From: Flavobacteriales bacterium
GTDB taxonomy: Bacteria; Bacteroidota; Bacteroidia; Flavobacteriales_D; Crocinitomicaceae
Reading direction: 5' to 3'
Assembly: GCA_947475095.1 (NCBI GenBank)
Contig: CANJLG010000007.1
Span: forward strand, 1-64,000
Length of the DNA: 64,000 nucleotides
Position 1 is the first letter of the stretch; the number at the start of each line of letters is the position of its first letter. The position numbers and the translations under genes were made by a program. Shown piece after piece: positions 1 to 9,447 of the stretch. A model generated the notes under the pieces. It did not search any database. It had not been told where the DNA came from and worked only from the letters and a program-made list of their open reading frames with translations.

Positions 1-333
1 GATTCGTTCTTCTAATTTAAATTCAAAACGCGCTACTTCCTTCTTCTTGTTATCTGACAAAATAATTGGATATGTTCCTGCATTTTTATCTTGCGTTTCA
101 ACAGTAATAAAAAGGTAATTCGGATTTTCAGTTTTAATAATTCCAAGCATATTCAATCCTTGTACACTGGGGGTATAATTTGCAATTTGTGGTCCATGCA
201 ATAAAACTTGAACTTGATGGTGCTTCATTCCTACCCACCAATTACCCGGCTCGACATGACTCAAGATATTTTTCTGAGTGTGCCCTTGCCATGCTAGAGC
301 CAATGAAAAAAATAAGAAAATTCTAAGAATCAT
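1..333 (-). CDS. Cyclomaltodextrinase/neopullulanase-type GH13 enzyme, N-terminal fragment (runs off window)
   Basis: Only the first 111 codons are in the window. After a signal peptide (hydrophobic run FLFFSLALA) the protein reads SHVEPGNWWVGMKHHQVQVL and continues with HGPQIANY. This is the hallmark start of the cyclomaltodextrinase N-terminal domain found on Bacteroidota SusA-like alpha-glucan hydrolases, which cleave cyclodextrins and maltodextrins in the periplasm. The ATG lies inside the stop of the CotH gene (ATGA, 4-bp overlap), so it is the third gene of a translationally coupled operon after the secreted amylase. The GH13 catalytic domain lies outside the window, so activity cannot be judged. 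Family assignment rests on the N-terminal domain only. Confidence 0.8.
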   Translation of the reverse strand, partial: MILRIFLFFSLALAWQGHTQKNILSHVEPGNWWVGMKHHQVQVLLHGPQIANYTPSVQGLNMLGIIKTENPNYLFITVETQDKNAGTYPIILSDNKKKEVARFEFKLEERI

Positions 334-1754
334 GGTGCTACGGAATAGAATTGTCGGATACTACCATCGTTATACCGCACCAAATAAACTTGATTTGCAG
401 GTGGTGCTAACAAAATACGACCAAGTACATCATAGTATGAAACTGGAATTGGGGCATCCAAATCAATGGATTCCGTCAAACTGAGTGAGCAAGGATTCGC
501 CAAGCCTAGGTAGGAAGATTGACTTAATGCCGATGAATGTCGCAAAGTAACGTGCTCATTTAGGCTAACAGGAATGTGACTACCCCAATTCTGAGAAATG
601 GCAGACATAAAATCAGCATTGGTAAACCCATAATCTAATCCTTTATATGTATCCGCAAGGGCAGATGGTGCGATAACAGCTTGGGTTTGGTTCCATACGG
701 AAAGTAAAAAAGTAGGATTGAAAAACTGTTGGCAGTGCAAATTTATATAATAGGAAAATCGATCTTTAAAATAAGGCACTTGCATTAAACGATAGTACAA
801 GGGGCGTTGGGTATTTGGCAATGCCCATAAATAAATATTGCGTGTTTGCCAATCGATTGAGAACCAATCAACTCCGAATGTATTATCCACATCGTACTCT
901 ATGTAAACGAACTTGCCATCTGATGGCCTTTGGTAGAGATAGTAATTATTTTTATTCACGATATAACCGTCCCAATGGGCAGCCAATACTTCCAGCGCCA
1001 TGGTTTTAAGACAAAGGTCCACATCCAATACTTCTTGAATGGCGCAAGGAAATTCTGCATTAGAAGTGTTGTTTAAAACCTCTATAAAATGAATCAATCC
1101 TGAATAATCATTGGTATCTTGGTTGGTTTTAAGTTCATACAGTGGGACATAGTCATTGGGGTTACTACCCAAATTAGTAAGATCAGCGCCATAATGGGCC
1201 TTGTATAAATTCCCACCAGCATTTCCAATGAAGCGGGCTTCTAAAAACTGATCGTCAAAGTGTTCAACATTGAGGTATAATCCTTTATAGGTTGCGTTTA
1301 TATACAATTCTACATAAGAGCTTCGCGCAACAGGGCAGCCCGCCCATCTGAGCATTTCATGACAAGTACGAGCACGCATAATGGAAACGTCGTTGTGTTC
1401 TCCATTGAGATTCATAGATTTTAACTCTTCCCACTTCTGACCGGGAACATAAGCATTGAAGTCTAATTTAAAAGATTTTTTAGCAGATTGCAAGGAGGTA
1501 TTTCCGCGCAGCCGAATACCTATGGAGGACAATGTATCCGTAAGTGTACTACTGATATAAATGAACGATGCAGGGAATTCGTAAGTTGAACCCAAACTAT
1601 CTCCAACCATGGTATTAAAATCTTGGGAGTTCATCGTGATGTAAATTTTCGCCACCTCATCTTGTTTAAAGGCAGGCGTATTGGCAGGATGCACCAATTG
1701 TGAAATAGAACCGAAGGCAAGAGCTAAAAATAAAACAGAGAACAAAATCCTCAT
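330..1754 (-). CDS. Secreted CotH-family kinase-like protein
   Basis: The product is 474 aa with a signal peptide (MRILFSVLFLALAFGSIS). The CotH fold is clear: GIRLRGNTS, KKSFKLDFN, then VEHFDDQFLEARF, the NNYYLY strand and the DFG-like YDVDNTFG that in CotH kinases carries metal-binding aspartates. CotH proteins are atypical protein kinases known from Bacillus spore coats and some secreted carbohydrate-degrading systems. The last about 40 residues (YYDVLGR...YLVRYNDGSIRQF) look like a T9SS type A sorting domain, which would make it a secreted or surface kinase. The start chosen at 1754 gives the signal peptide and an ATGA overlap with the amylase stop; an in-frame ATG at 1838 would add 28 residues inside the amylase gene and is less likely. 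Its substrate is unknown. Confidence 0.87.
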   Translation of the reverse strand: MRILFSVLFLALAFGSISQLVHPANTPAFKQDEVAKIYITMNSQDFNTMVGDSLGSTYEFPASFIYISSTLTDTLSSIGIRLRGNTSLQSAKKSFKLDFNAYVPGQKWEELKSMNLNGEHNDVSIMRARTCHEMLRWAGCPVARSSYVELYINATYKGLYLNVEHFDDQFLEARFIGNAGGNLYKAHYGADLTNLGSNPNDYVPLYELKTNQDTNDYSGLIHFIEVLNNTSNAEFPCAIQEVLDVDLCLKTMALEVLAAHWDGYIVNKNNYYLYQRPSDGKFVYIEYDVDNTFGVDWFSIDWQTRNIYLWALPNTQRPLYYRLMQVPYFKDRFSYYINLHCQQFFNPTFLLSVWNQTQAVIAPSALADTYKGLDYGFTNADFMSAISQNWGSHIPVSLNEHVTLRHSSALSQSSYLGLANPCSLSLTESIDLDAPIPVSYYDVLGRILLAPPANQVYLVRYNDGSIRQFYSVAP

Positions 1755-4519
1755 TTTACTATAATTTTTGAAGTGAATTGATTTCCTAGTTGCAGCACGA
1801 TCAAATACGTTCCTGGAGGAACTTGAATATTTTTCCAATCTAAGGTATTTAGACCATAATTAGAAAATCCTTTTTTTGAATCTACTAGTTGACCTTCAGA
1901 AGTATACCATTGTATCTCGTAGGGCAGAAAGCCATCTGCGTTGAAGGAAAAGCTCAAACTTTCATCAAAAGGAACAGGATAAACCTTAAACTCAAACGCT
2001 TCTGTCTCCAATTCTTCTAAACTAGCCACGGAGGTAATGTATGGTTTAGGTAATTTGATATCGGTGTATACGCGGTACTCGCCAGCTTGTAAAACGATTC
2101 CACTATTCACATTGCTAACGTTGAGGCTATCTCCTGAAAAATATTCATACCACCAACCAGTATGCTGAAAAGCTGGAACAGCTGAAGCCACGTTTACATC
2201 CACATTCACCAATGAAATTCCATTCATGCTTGAATGATTCATAATCATTCGTTTGATACCTGCTCCTAAACTGGCTTGAAAATTCAAGGAGCGAAAGGTT
2301 TCGTAATTATTGCGCAAAGCCAAAGTAGCTTTATAGACATCCAATAGTTGTTGGCGTCGACCTTGTTGTAAATAGCTCCAAAGAATGGGCTTATTGCACG
2401 TTCGGCAAGGATAATCTATAGAAATGTCGTAGCCGATTTCACCGAATTGCCAAATCATTCTCGGGCCGGGTTGGGTCAAGAAGCTCACCGCTAATCCTTG
2501 CATTCTACCCAAGGCCGTATATGGATCCTTCGCATTGTGTAAAGGATTTGTCGCGTTACCGTAGGTAATGGCTTCGTACATCAATCTTTCTTCATCGTGA
2601 CTTTCCATGTAGGTAATGAGATGAGGAAGGGCCCATGTTCTACTGGTATAGATACCGTTCATCAAACTCGAATTAGCGATAAACCCTTTGGCAGCATTTT
2701 GATAACCAAAAGTAACATTTCCCCACAGCAAACAACCGTAATCAGCTAATTGCTCTTCTTCGTTGTTGTCGCACCAATGCTCAAGAATCACATACTGATT
2801 AGGGTCTAAGGACCAAATGCTATCAGACATGCGTTTGATGTTATTGATGCGCTCGATACTGTAACTTGCAGCGGTATTAGCAAAACCCTTGGTGAAATCA
2901 AAACGAATCCCGTCGATATGATACTCTTGAATCCAATACCGATTGACCTGATCAACATATTCTTTGGTCGCAGAGCTTGAGTGATTGAAGTCATATCCCC
3001 AGCAATTTGGTGGATGTGGACAAACCGCATTGAACCAAGGGTTATTTGCTGCGGGCCTGCTATTTAAAGCGTCCCAATACATGTTAACCATGGGATTTTG
3101 TCCAAAAGCATGATTTAAAACCATGTCCGTGATAACGGCAATGCCTCTTCCATGACACGTATCTACAAATTCCTTGAATTTCTGAGCGGTACCGTAATAT
3201 TTATCTAAAGCGTGGTGAAAAGAAGGGTTATAGCCCCAACTTTGATTGCCCTCGAATTCAAAATTAGGCATTAATTCAATGGCGTTGATTCCCAATTGAT
3301 CCAAATAAGCAATGGTATCAATTAGGGTTTGGTAGTTTCTGGCAGTGACAAAATCCCTGATAAGAAGTTCGTAGATCACCAAATCTTTCTTATCCGGGCG
3401 AATAAATAAATTTTGCCAATTATACACTTGGGGGGTGGTTTCATAAACGGATACCATTCCAGTAGTCAAACCAGTTGGGTAAGGATGCATATTTGGAAAA
3501 GTTGTTGAACCCACAAACCCATCGTTACTTGGGTCGAGTATAAGCGTGCTGAGTGGATCAGCATAAGCTGCTTGACCGACAATTAAATATTGATAGGCAT
3601 ATTTCTGACCTGGATTTAGGTTATCTAACATCAACCACCAACGGCTTGAGTCGATTGAACAGTTCATGTGATAAGGCGCAGTAGCCGTCCAATTATTGAA
3701 ATCACCGATCAGGTAAACATGGTTTTTTTCGGGTGCATAAAGTTGAAATATAACGGTCGAATCATTGATGTGATTTGCTCCATTTTTAATACCTAGTGGC
3801 GGATTTACATAAGAAACCGACGGATTTACAGTATAAACAAGGCTGTCTTTTTGAATGGTGGTTCCATTGTTTGCCTCAAATAATAAGGTATGCGTACCCG
3901 CAGAAGTTGCCGTCATATTGTAGTTCAAAACAGTTGTATTATTAGCTGCTTGAATAAGCAATCCATCCTGTTTAAGGCTTAGACTTGCGATTTGATTGGA
4001 TTGCCCTTTGAAGATGAAACTTTGATTTAAATCTATCAGTAAGGGCGGAATAGGATTGAAGATAGCCGCTTGAAGGCCACCGTTAACGGGGTAAATATTA
4101 TAATAAATATCACTGCCATCGGCAGCGCGACCTACTGTTGTTCCCGCTTGATTTCTGAAAACAAACGCCAATTTTAAGACATTTGTATTCACTGGAAAAC
4201 CATAAAAAGTAGCTATATTAATGGTTATTGAATGCTTATTATTGCCAAGGTTGGTCATTTGAACCTGTGGGTCTGCTTGCCCCCAATTTCCTTGAACATA
4301 CTGCCAATTGGTTGGAGAGGTACTTGTAGAAGTAATCAAACCAGCATGACAATACACTTGGTTTACACCGAGCAGAGCAGCATTACCTTGAGACGCATCA
4401 TAAACGATAGTAACCACATCATTTACCGTAGGAAAAGCTGGACTAAGCTCTAAAATTTGTCCATTTAACGAAAACGTTAAAACAAGTAAAAAGAAAAGTG
4501 ATTTAAATCTCGTTTTCAT
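1751..4519 (-). CDS. Secreted GH13 alpha-amylase with starch-binding modules and T9SS sorting domain
   Basis: The product is 922 aa. In order: signal peptide (about 1-20), a beta-sandwich of the type that precedes Bacteroidota amylases (LSPAFPTVNDVVTI, about 22-150), an Ig-like segment, a CBM48-like module (VYLIGDFNNW, about 250-345), the GH13 barrel (about 375-790) and a T9SS type A C-terminal domain (FKVYPVPFDESLSF to the end). The catalytic set is complete: nucleophile D541 in GIRFDFTKGF, acid/base E580 in VILEHWCDN and D642 in ESHDEER. It should hydrolyse starch or glycogen at the cell surface or outside. It heads a coupled operon with the CotH and cyclomaltodextrinase genes and is separated from the gene before it by a terminator. 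Whether it makes dextrins, maltose or acts on branch points is not readable from sequence. Confidence 0.93.
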   Translation of the reverse strand: MKTRFKSLFFLLVLTFSLNGQILELSPAFPTVNDVVTIVYDASQGNAALLGVNQVYCHAGLITSTSTSPTNWQYVQGNWGQADPQVQMTNLGNNKHSITINIATFYGFPVNTNVLKLAFVFRNQAGTTVGRAADGSDIYYNIYPVNGGLQAAIFNPIPPLLIDLNQSFIFKGQSNQIASLSLKQDGLLIQAANNTTVLNYNMTATSAGTHTLLFEANNGTTIQKDSLVYTVNPSVSYVNPPLGIKNGANHINDSTVIFQLYAPEKNHVYLIGDFNNWTATAPYHMNCSIDSSRWWLMLDNLNPGQKYAYQYLIVGQAAYADPLSTLILDPSNDGFVGSTTFPNMHPYPTGLTTGMVSVYETTPQVYNWQNLFIRPDKKDLVIYELLIRDFVTARNYQTLIDTIAYLDQLGINAIELMPNFEFEGNQSWGYNPSFHHALDKYYGTAQKFKEFVDTCHGRGIAVITDMVLNHAFGQNPMVNMYWDALNSRPAANNPWFNAVCPHPPNCWGYDFNHSSSATKEYVDQVNRYWIQEYHIDGIRFDFTKGFANTAASYSIERINNIKRMSDSIWSLDPNQYVILEHWCDNNEEEQLADYGCLLWGNVTFGYQNAAKGFIANSSLMNGIYTSRTWALPHLITYMESHDEERLMYEAITYGNATNPLHNAKDPYTALGRMQGLAVSFLTQPGPRMIWQFGEIGYDISIDYPCRTCNKPILWSYLQQGRRQQLLDVYKATLALRNNYETFRSLNFQASLGAGIKRMIMNHSSMNGISLVNVDVNVASAVPAFQHTGWWYEYFSGDSLNVSNVNSGIVLQAGEYRVYTDIKLPKPYITSVASLEELETEAFEFKVYPVPFDESLSFSFNADGFLPYEIQWYTSEGQLVDSKKGFSNYGLNTLDWKNIQVPPGTYLIVLQLGNQFTSKIIVK

Positions 4520-4535
4520 AAGAATAAGGTAAAGA

Positions 4536-4563
4536 AAAAGCCTATGCTTTCACATAGGCTTTT
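4536..4563 (-). terminator. Rho-independent terminator between the T9SS binding protein and the amylase
   Basis: An 11-bp perfect stem (AAAGCCTATG and its complement plus one A-T pair) with a 6-nt loop, followed on the minus strand by a short T tract. It lies 20 nt past the stop of the upstream minus-strand gene and 17 nt before the amylase start, so the amylase is either read through or has a promoter overlapping this hairpin. Confidence 0.75.
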
Positions 4564-4582
4564 CAAAAAAGAACAATAAAGA

Positions 4583-5323
4583 TTATTTCTTCATTAATTT
4601 ACCTGTAACAACATCGTCTCCAGCTTTCACTGAATAGATATAATAACCAGCCATTAAATTAGCGGTATTCACCTCAATTTGATTAGATGCACCTGTAACG
4701 GCAGTTTGCTCAGCTACTGTTTTACCTGAAAGATCAAATAAAGTAACGGTCGCATTGTTTTCATTTGTTTCAAATGCAAAGGTAGTTACTTCTGTAGCAG
4801 GATTTGGAGAAACCACTAAATTAGAGATGCTGCCTTCTGTAACATTTGCTCCACTTCCGTTGCATGCGTACAAACACATGTCCCAACAGTAACGAACAGT
4901 TGTTCCAACACTTGGGATAACCATCGTGCGGTTAATGTTTCCAGCGCCATCATCTACACCACAACCACCAGTAGCGATTGTGCTCATTGGATCTGTACCT
5001 TCATTCATACCCCAGTTACCATTTACAAATTTGTACGTTAGGTTTCCACCAGCAGCAGGGAATGTAACAACGATCTCCCAAATATTGTTTCCAATGTCTG
5101 TCATGGCAGAACCAGCATTTGTTGGTGACCAATCAGCCATAGGACCTCCATTGGCACTAGCACCATTACCAGAAAAATTACCAGCAACACGAATACCTGT
5201 ACCGTCGATTGTTGCTCCTCCAGCAACGTAGTTAGTGACATCTACTTGAAAAGTCACGTCTGCTTGAGCGATAGCCACAGCACCCACTAAACAAGCAGAA
5301 ATTAGCGTAAAGATTTTTTTCAT
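4583..5323 (-). CDS. T9SS-sorted protein with a carbohydrate-binding-like beta-sandwich
   Basis: The product is 246 aa: signal peptide (MKKIFTLISACLVGAVAIAQ), then a domain of about 130 residues (VTFQVDVTNY, RVAGNFSG, MTDIGNNIWEI, LTYKFVNGNW) that resembles the CBM20/CBM48 starch-binding fold. A short Cys-containing stretch (GGCGVDDG, YCWDMCLYACNG), probably disulfide-bonded, leads to a T9SS type A domain (SNLVVSPNPATEVTTF to KLMKK). There is no enzyme domain. Just upstream of the amylase operon, it may bind starch at the surface. The binding role is inferred from fold likeness and position. A TATGTTTG box at 5404-5411 could be its promoter, which would give a 5' leader of about 75 nt. Confidence 0.8.
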   Translation of the reverse strand: MKKIFTLISACLVGAVAIAQADVTFQVDVTNYVAGGATIDGTGIRVAGNFSGNGASANGGPMADWSPTNAGSAMTDIGNNIWEIVVTFPAAGGNLTYKFVNGNWGMNEGTDPMSTIATGGCGVDDGAGNINRTMVIPSVGTTVRYCWDMCLYACNGSGANVTEGSISNLVVSPNPATEVTTFAFETNENNATVTLFDLSGKTVAEQTAVTGASNQIEVNTANLMAGYYIYSVKAGDDVVTGKLMKK

Positions 5324-5456
5324 AAAAAAAGATTTAAAAGGTTAAAAAAATAATACTTAGTGTCAAAATGACAACATAAAATTAAAAATAATAATACAAT
5401 AAGCAAACATAAGTGTATTTTTTTTTGGAAAAAAAACTTATTGACCGTTCTTAATA

Positions 5457-6263
5457 TTAGAGCTCTCCGATAAAAATAGGCGCTTTTGTAATTCGAATTT
5501 CAGCGGGAGGAGTGAAATCAAAAAGGCCGAATACCGTTGAACCACTTCCAGACATAGCGGCATAATTGGCGCCATTTTGATATAAGAAATCGATTGTCTC
5601 AGAGATTACAGGATAATTTTTAGCGATAGGAACTTGAAAATCATTTACGAGAGACGATTTCCATTCATTTCGATTATAAGAAAGTACTTCCTCCAATTTA
5701 TTGACCGCTTTTTTGGGACTAACAATAGCATAAGCATCTTTAGTACTGACGTGAATATCGGGATTAATGAGCACTAAAAATGTTCCCTTCAAATCAAGAT
5801 TGAATGGAGATAGAATTTCCCCTCTCCCTCTTACAATAGAAGGAACGTTGGCAATAAAGAAAGGGCAGTCGCTTCCTAATTCTGCGGACAAGGTTTCTAA
5901 CGTTTCGTTCGATAAGTTCAAAGAAAATAATTCATTTAATCCTTTAAGAACAAATGCGGCATCCGATGACCCTCCCCCGAGTCCTGCTCCGGAAGGAATT
6001 TGTTTTCGAAGATGGATATATACCGGTGGGACATTAAAATTTTGAGAAAGTAAATCGTAGGCCTTTTCGCATAAGTTTTTTTCAGCACTTGGCGGAAAAG
6101 AGATGCCAGTTTGCACGAAGGAAAACTTCTGTGCTGGAATAATTTCCAAAATATCACAAAGCGGTATAGGATACATGCAACTTTCAATTTCATGAAAGCC
6201 ATCATTACGCTTAAGTAATACATGTAATCCTAAATTAATTTTAGCATTTGGGAATAAGATCAT
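5457..6263 (-). CDS. ispE: 4-diphosphocytidyl-2-C-methyl-D-erythritol kinase
   Basis: The product is a 268-aa GHMP kinase that phosphorylates CDP-methylerythritol in the MEP route to isoprenoids, in the cytoplasm. Visible motifs are the N-terminal PNAKINLGLHV with catalytic Lys8, the ATP loop SGAGLGGGSSDAA at residues 91-103, LGSDCPFF with catalytic Asp132, and the C-terminal glycine loop AAMSGSGSTVFGLF. Length is normal for the family. It is divergent from accA with about 60 bp between the starts, so both promoters share that gap. Confidence 0.96.
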   Translation of the reverse strand: MILFPNAKINLGLHVLLKRNDGFHEIESCMYPIPLCDILEIIPAQKFSFVQTGISFPPSAEKNLCEKAYDLLSQNFNVPPVYIHLRKQIPSGAGLGGGSSDAAFVLKGLNELFSLNLSNETLETLSAELGSDCPFFIANVPSIVRGRGEILSPFNLDLKGTFLVLINPDIHVSTKDAYAIVSPKKAVNKLEEVLSYNRNEWKSSLVNDFQVPIAKNYPVISETIDFLYQNGANYAAMSGSGSTVFGLFDFTPPAEIRITKAPIFIGEL

Positions 6264-6295
6264 AGTACAAAATTAGAAGAACAAAGCAATTTTCT

Positions 6296-6303
6296 TAATT
6301 TTG
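6296..6303 (+). promoter_or_regulatory. Candidate -7 box (TAATTTTG) for accA
   Basis: An exact match to the Bacteroidota -7 consensus TAnnTTTG, 20 nt upstream of the accA ATG. No TTG sits at the usual 17-23 nt further upstream, so this is a half-supported promoter. Confidence 0.35.
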
Positions 6304-6322
6304 TGTATTAATTTGATTCAAT

Positions 6323-7276
6323 ATGTCGACTTATCTAGATTTTGAAGAGCCTATACGCGCCCTTGAAGAACAAATTTTACAAACCAAAGAAATCGGTATT
6401 TCTACTAGCGTAGACATGCAGGATAAAATAATAGAATTAGAAAAAAAGCTAAAAGCTACTTCAAAAGAAATTTTTTCAAACCTAAGTCCTTGGCAGCGCG
6501 TTCAGTTATCAAGACATCCTGATCGACCATATACTTTAGCTTATATTGATGCCATAACGGGTGGTAATTTTTTGGAATTACATGGAGATAGAGGAGTAAA
6601 AGATGACAAAGCCATGATCGGAGGATTTGGTGCTATTGATGGCCGAAGTGTTATGTTTATTGGCCAACAGAAAGGTATTAATACTAAAATGAGACAATAC
6701 CGAAATTTTGGAATGCCCAATCCAGAAGGATACAGAAAGGCATTACGATTGATGAAGTTAGCAGAGAAATTCAATAAGCCCATTGTCACCTTTATCGATA
6801 CGCCTGGAGCATTTCCAGGATTAGAAGCAGAGGAACGATGTCAAGGAGAAGCCATTGCTCGAAATATTTATGAAATGATGCGCTTGAAAGTTCCCGTAAT
6901 ATGTATCATTATTGGCGAAGGTGCTTCTGGTGGTGCATTAGGTATTGGCGTTGGGGATAAAGTTGTTATGCTAGAAAACACGTGGTATTCGGTGATTTCA
7001 CCAGAGTCTTGTTCTTCGATTCTTTGGCGATCATGGGACTACAAAGAAATAGCAGCTGAAGCCTTAAAGCTAACCTCCACCGACATGAAAAAAAATGGTC
7101 TAGTAGATGCTGTTATTCCTGAGCCCATCAATGGAGCACATCGTTCACAAGAAGAAAATTTCGGAAATGTAAAGCGGGCGATTTTATCTTATTTAAAAGA
7201 GTTAGATCAGCAAACACCTGAGAAACGCATAAACGACAGGATTGAAAAATTCAATAAAATGGGTGTTTGGAAGTAG
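6323..7276 (+). CDS. accA: Acetyl-CoA carboxylase carboxyltransferase subunit alpha
   Basis: The product is 317 aa, the standard AccA length. It transfers the carboxyl group from biotin to acetyl-CoA together with AccD to make malonyl-CoA for fatty acid synthesis. The N-terminus [15 protein letters not shown], the helix [30 protein letters not shown] and the oxyanion segment [15 protein letters not shown] are all typical. The zinc finger seen in AccD is absent, as expected for alpha. recG follows 24 bp later in the same direction and may be co-transcribed. Confidence 0.97.
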   Translation: MSTYLDFEEPIRALEEQILQTKEIGISTSVDMQDKIIELEKKLKATSKEIFSNLSPWQRVQLSRHPDRPYTLAYIDAITGGNFLELHGDRGVKDDKAMIGGFGAIDGRSVMFIGQQKGINTKMRQYRNFGMPNPEGYRKALRLMKLAEKFNKPIVTFIDTPGAFPGLEAEERCQGEAIARNIYEMMRLKVPVICIIIGEGASGGALGIGVGDKVVMLENTWYSVISPESCSSILWRSWDYKEIAAEALKLTSTDMKKNGLVDAVIPEPINGAHRSQEENFGNVKRAILSYLKELDQQTPEKRINDRIEKFNKMGVWK

Positions 7277-7300
7277 CGAACAACCACCTAAACGCTAAAC

Positions 7301-9397
7301 ATGAGTGAATTACTTCAGACACCGATTGAATTTCTGAAAGGAGTAGGTCCTCAACGTGCTCAACTGCTTCAAAAAGAATTAGGAATATTCACCTATGGAG
7401 ATTTGCTCCACACCTATCCATATCGGTACCTTGATCGCTCCATTTATCATAAATGCAGTGAATTACCCTACATTGATTCCTATGTTCAATTAGTAGGAAC
7501 GATTGATAACATTAAGGAAGTTGGCACCGCTCGTTTCAAACGCTTAAGTGCACGCTTCACCGATTCAACTGGTAGCATCGAGTTTATTTGGTTTCAAGGA
7601 GGTCAATGGATTAAGCAAATGCTTGTCGCAGGTTTACCCTATCAAGCTTTTGGCAAAGCAAAAGTAATCAATGGCGTTTGGACTATTCCTCATCCTGAAC
7701 TTACTCCGATGAACGAAGTATCGAAAAAAGCAGGATTTCAGCCCTTTTATTCCAGTACAGAAAAATTAAACCAAAAAGGATTAAACACAAAAGGAATAGA
7801 GAAACTCGTTCAACACTTATTTTTTCAGCACGATATCCAAACCAAGGAATTTCTGCCGGAGCACATCATAAAAGAACAGGAACTAATTTCTAGATCAGAA
7901 GCCTTAAAAAAAATACATCGACCCAACAACGAAATAGACATTAAGCAAGCAAGATTTCGATTAAAATTCGAAGAGCTGTTTTTTTTACAATTAGAAATGC
8001 TGATTCGAAAAGGCACACGAATACAGGCGATTAAAGGGCATGTTTTCGAACAATCTGGAGAATTACTGAATCAATTTTACGCTCATCATTTACCTTTTGA
8101 ATTAACCAATGCCCAAAAACGCGTCATAAAAGAAATCCGTAAAGACTTCTTAAAAGGCCATCACATGAATCGTTTGTTGCAAGGCGATGTTGGTAGCGGA
8201 AAAACGCTGGTTGCACTTATTGCTATGCTTATTGCTGTTGGCAATCGATTTCAGGCTTGCATAATGGCCCCGACAGAAATTTTAGCAAACCAACATTACG
8301 AAACCATTCGTGAATTAGTAAAAGATATTGACATTAAACTAGCCCTCTTAACTGGTTCAACAAAAAAAGCGGCTAGAATACCTCTATTTGACGCATTGGA
8401 AAAAGGTGAAATAAATATATTAATTGGTACCCATGCCTTATTAGAGGATCCTGTTCAATTTCATAATTTAGGGTTCGTGGTCATTGATGAGCAGCACCGT
8501 TTCGGTGTGGCCCAACGTGGAAAAATGTGGAGAAAAAATAGCATTCCACCTCATATATTAGTCATGACAGCGACGCCTATTCCGAGAACTTTGGCCATGA
8601 CATTTTATGGCGACCTCGATGTCTCAGTCATCGATGAATTACCTCCAGGGAGAAAACCAATCTCAACGATTCATCGTTTCGATAGCCACCGTTTAGCCTT
8701 ATTTGGTTTTATGCGCAAAGAGATTGCTTTAGGGAGGCAAATCTACATTGTATATCCCTTAATAAAAGAGAGTGAAAAATTAGACTTTAATAACTTGATG
8801 GACGGATTTGAAGCGATTTCACGCTCTTTTCCAATGCCAGAATATCAAGTCAGCATTGTTCATGGGAAAATGAAGCCAGATGCAAAAGAATACGAAATGC
8901 AGCGCTTTATAAAAGGAGAAACGCATATTATGGTTGCCACAACCGTCATAGAAGTTGGTGTAAACGTACCCAATGCATCCGTCATGATCATCGAAAGTGC
9001 CGAGCGCTTTGGTTTAGCACAACTTCACCAATTGCGGGGAAGAGTTGGTCGAGGAGCAGAAAAGTCCTATTGCATATTAATGACAGGCTATGAACTTTCA
9101 AAAGAAGCAAAAAAGCGAATGGGAACGATGGTTGCAACCAGCGACGGATTCGAAATTGCCGAAGTTGATTTACAATTGCGTGGACCTGGTGATTTAATGG
9201 GCACACAGCAAAGCGGTATTTTAGAATTGAAAATTGCTGATTTATCAAAAGATGGAGAGATTGTTAATAGTGCGAGAGAAACAGCAAAGCAACTTATTGA
9301 AAATGATCCTGACCTCCTATTACCTGCGCATCAAAAACTTCGTGAAAAAGTCATCACCTTATTAAAGGAACGTCCCAACTGGGGAACGATTGGGTAA
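7301..9397 (+). CDS. recG: ATP-dependent DNA helicase RecG
   Basis: The product is 698 aa. It remodels stalled forks and branched DNA. The N-terminal wedge domain with OB fold (PIEFLKGVGPQRAQLL onward) precedes a superfamily 2 core: Walker A GDVGSGKT near residue 296, motif II DEQH near 395, motif III MTATPIPRT, and motifs V/VI with VIEVGVNVPNA and QLRGRVGRG. RecG uses DEQH-type rather than classic DEAH in many phyla, so this is normal. The gene ends at a strong bidirectional terminator shared with rpoC on the other strand. Confidence 0.97.
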   Translation: MSELLQTPIEFLKGVGPQRAQLLQKELGIFTYGDLLHTYPYRYLDRSIYHKCSELPYIDSYVQLVGTIDNIKEVGTARFKRLSARFTDSTGSIEFIWFQGGQWIKQMLVAGLPYQAFGKAKVINGVWTIPHPELTPMNEVSKKAGFQPFYSSTEKLNQKGLNTKGIEKLVQHLFFQHDIQTKEFLPEHIIKEQELISRSEALKKIHRPNNEIDIKQARFRLKFEELFFLQLEMLIRKGTRIQAIKGHVFEQSGELLNQFYAHHLPFELTNAQKRVIKEIRKDFLKGHHMNRLLQGDVGSGKTLVALIAMLIAVGNRFQACIMAPTEILANQHYETIRELVKDIDIKLALLTGSTKKAARIPLFDALEKGEINILIGTHALLEDPVQFHNLGFVVIDEQHRFGVAQRGKMWRKNSIPPHILVMTATPIPRTLAMTFYGDLDVSVIDELPPGRKPISTIHRFDSHRLALFGFMRKEIALGRQIYIVYPLIKESEKLDFNNLMDGFEAISRSFPMPEYQVSIVHGKMKPDAKEYEMQRFIKGETHIMVATTVIEVGVNVPNASVMIIESAERFGLAQLHQLRGRVGRGAEKSYCILMTGYELSKEAKKRMGTMVATSDGFEIAEVDLQLRGPGDLMGTQQSGILELKIADLSKDGEIVNSARETAKQLIENDPDLLLPAHQKLREKVITLLKERPNWGTIG

Positions 9398-9399
9398 AA

Positions 9400-9426
9400 A
9401 AAAAGGAGCATATTATGCTCCTTTTT
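9400..9426. terminator. Bidirectional terminator between convergent recG and rpoC
   Basis: The arms AAAAAGGAGCATA and TATGCTCCTTTTT pair over 13 bp around a single central base (in practice a loop of about 5 nt), with A-rich and T-rich flanks on both sides. It lies 3 nt after the recG stop and 22 nt after the rpoC stop on the other strand, so it can end transcripts from both directions. Confidence 0.85.
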
Positions 9427-9447
9427 GATTTTATCTTTATCGATTAA

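Noticed and set aside
5361-5373. Inverted repeat TGTCA-AAA-TGACA upstream of the T9SS binding protein
   Set aside because: Only 5 bp per arm in AT-rich sequence; could be an operator but nothing supports it.
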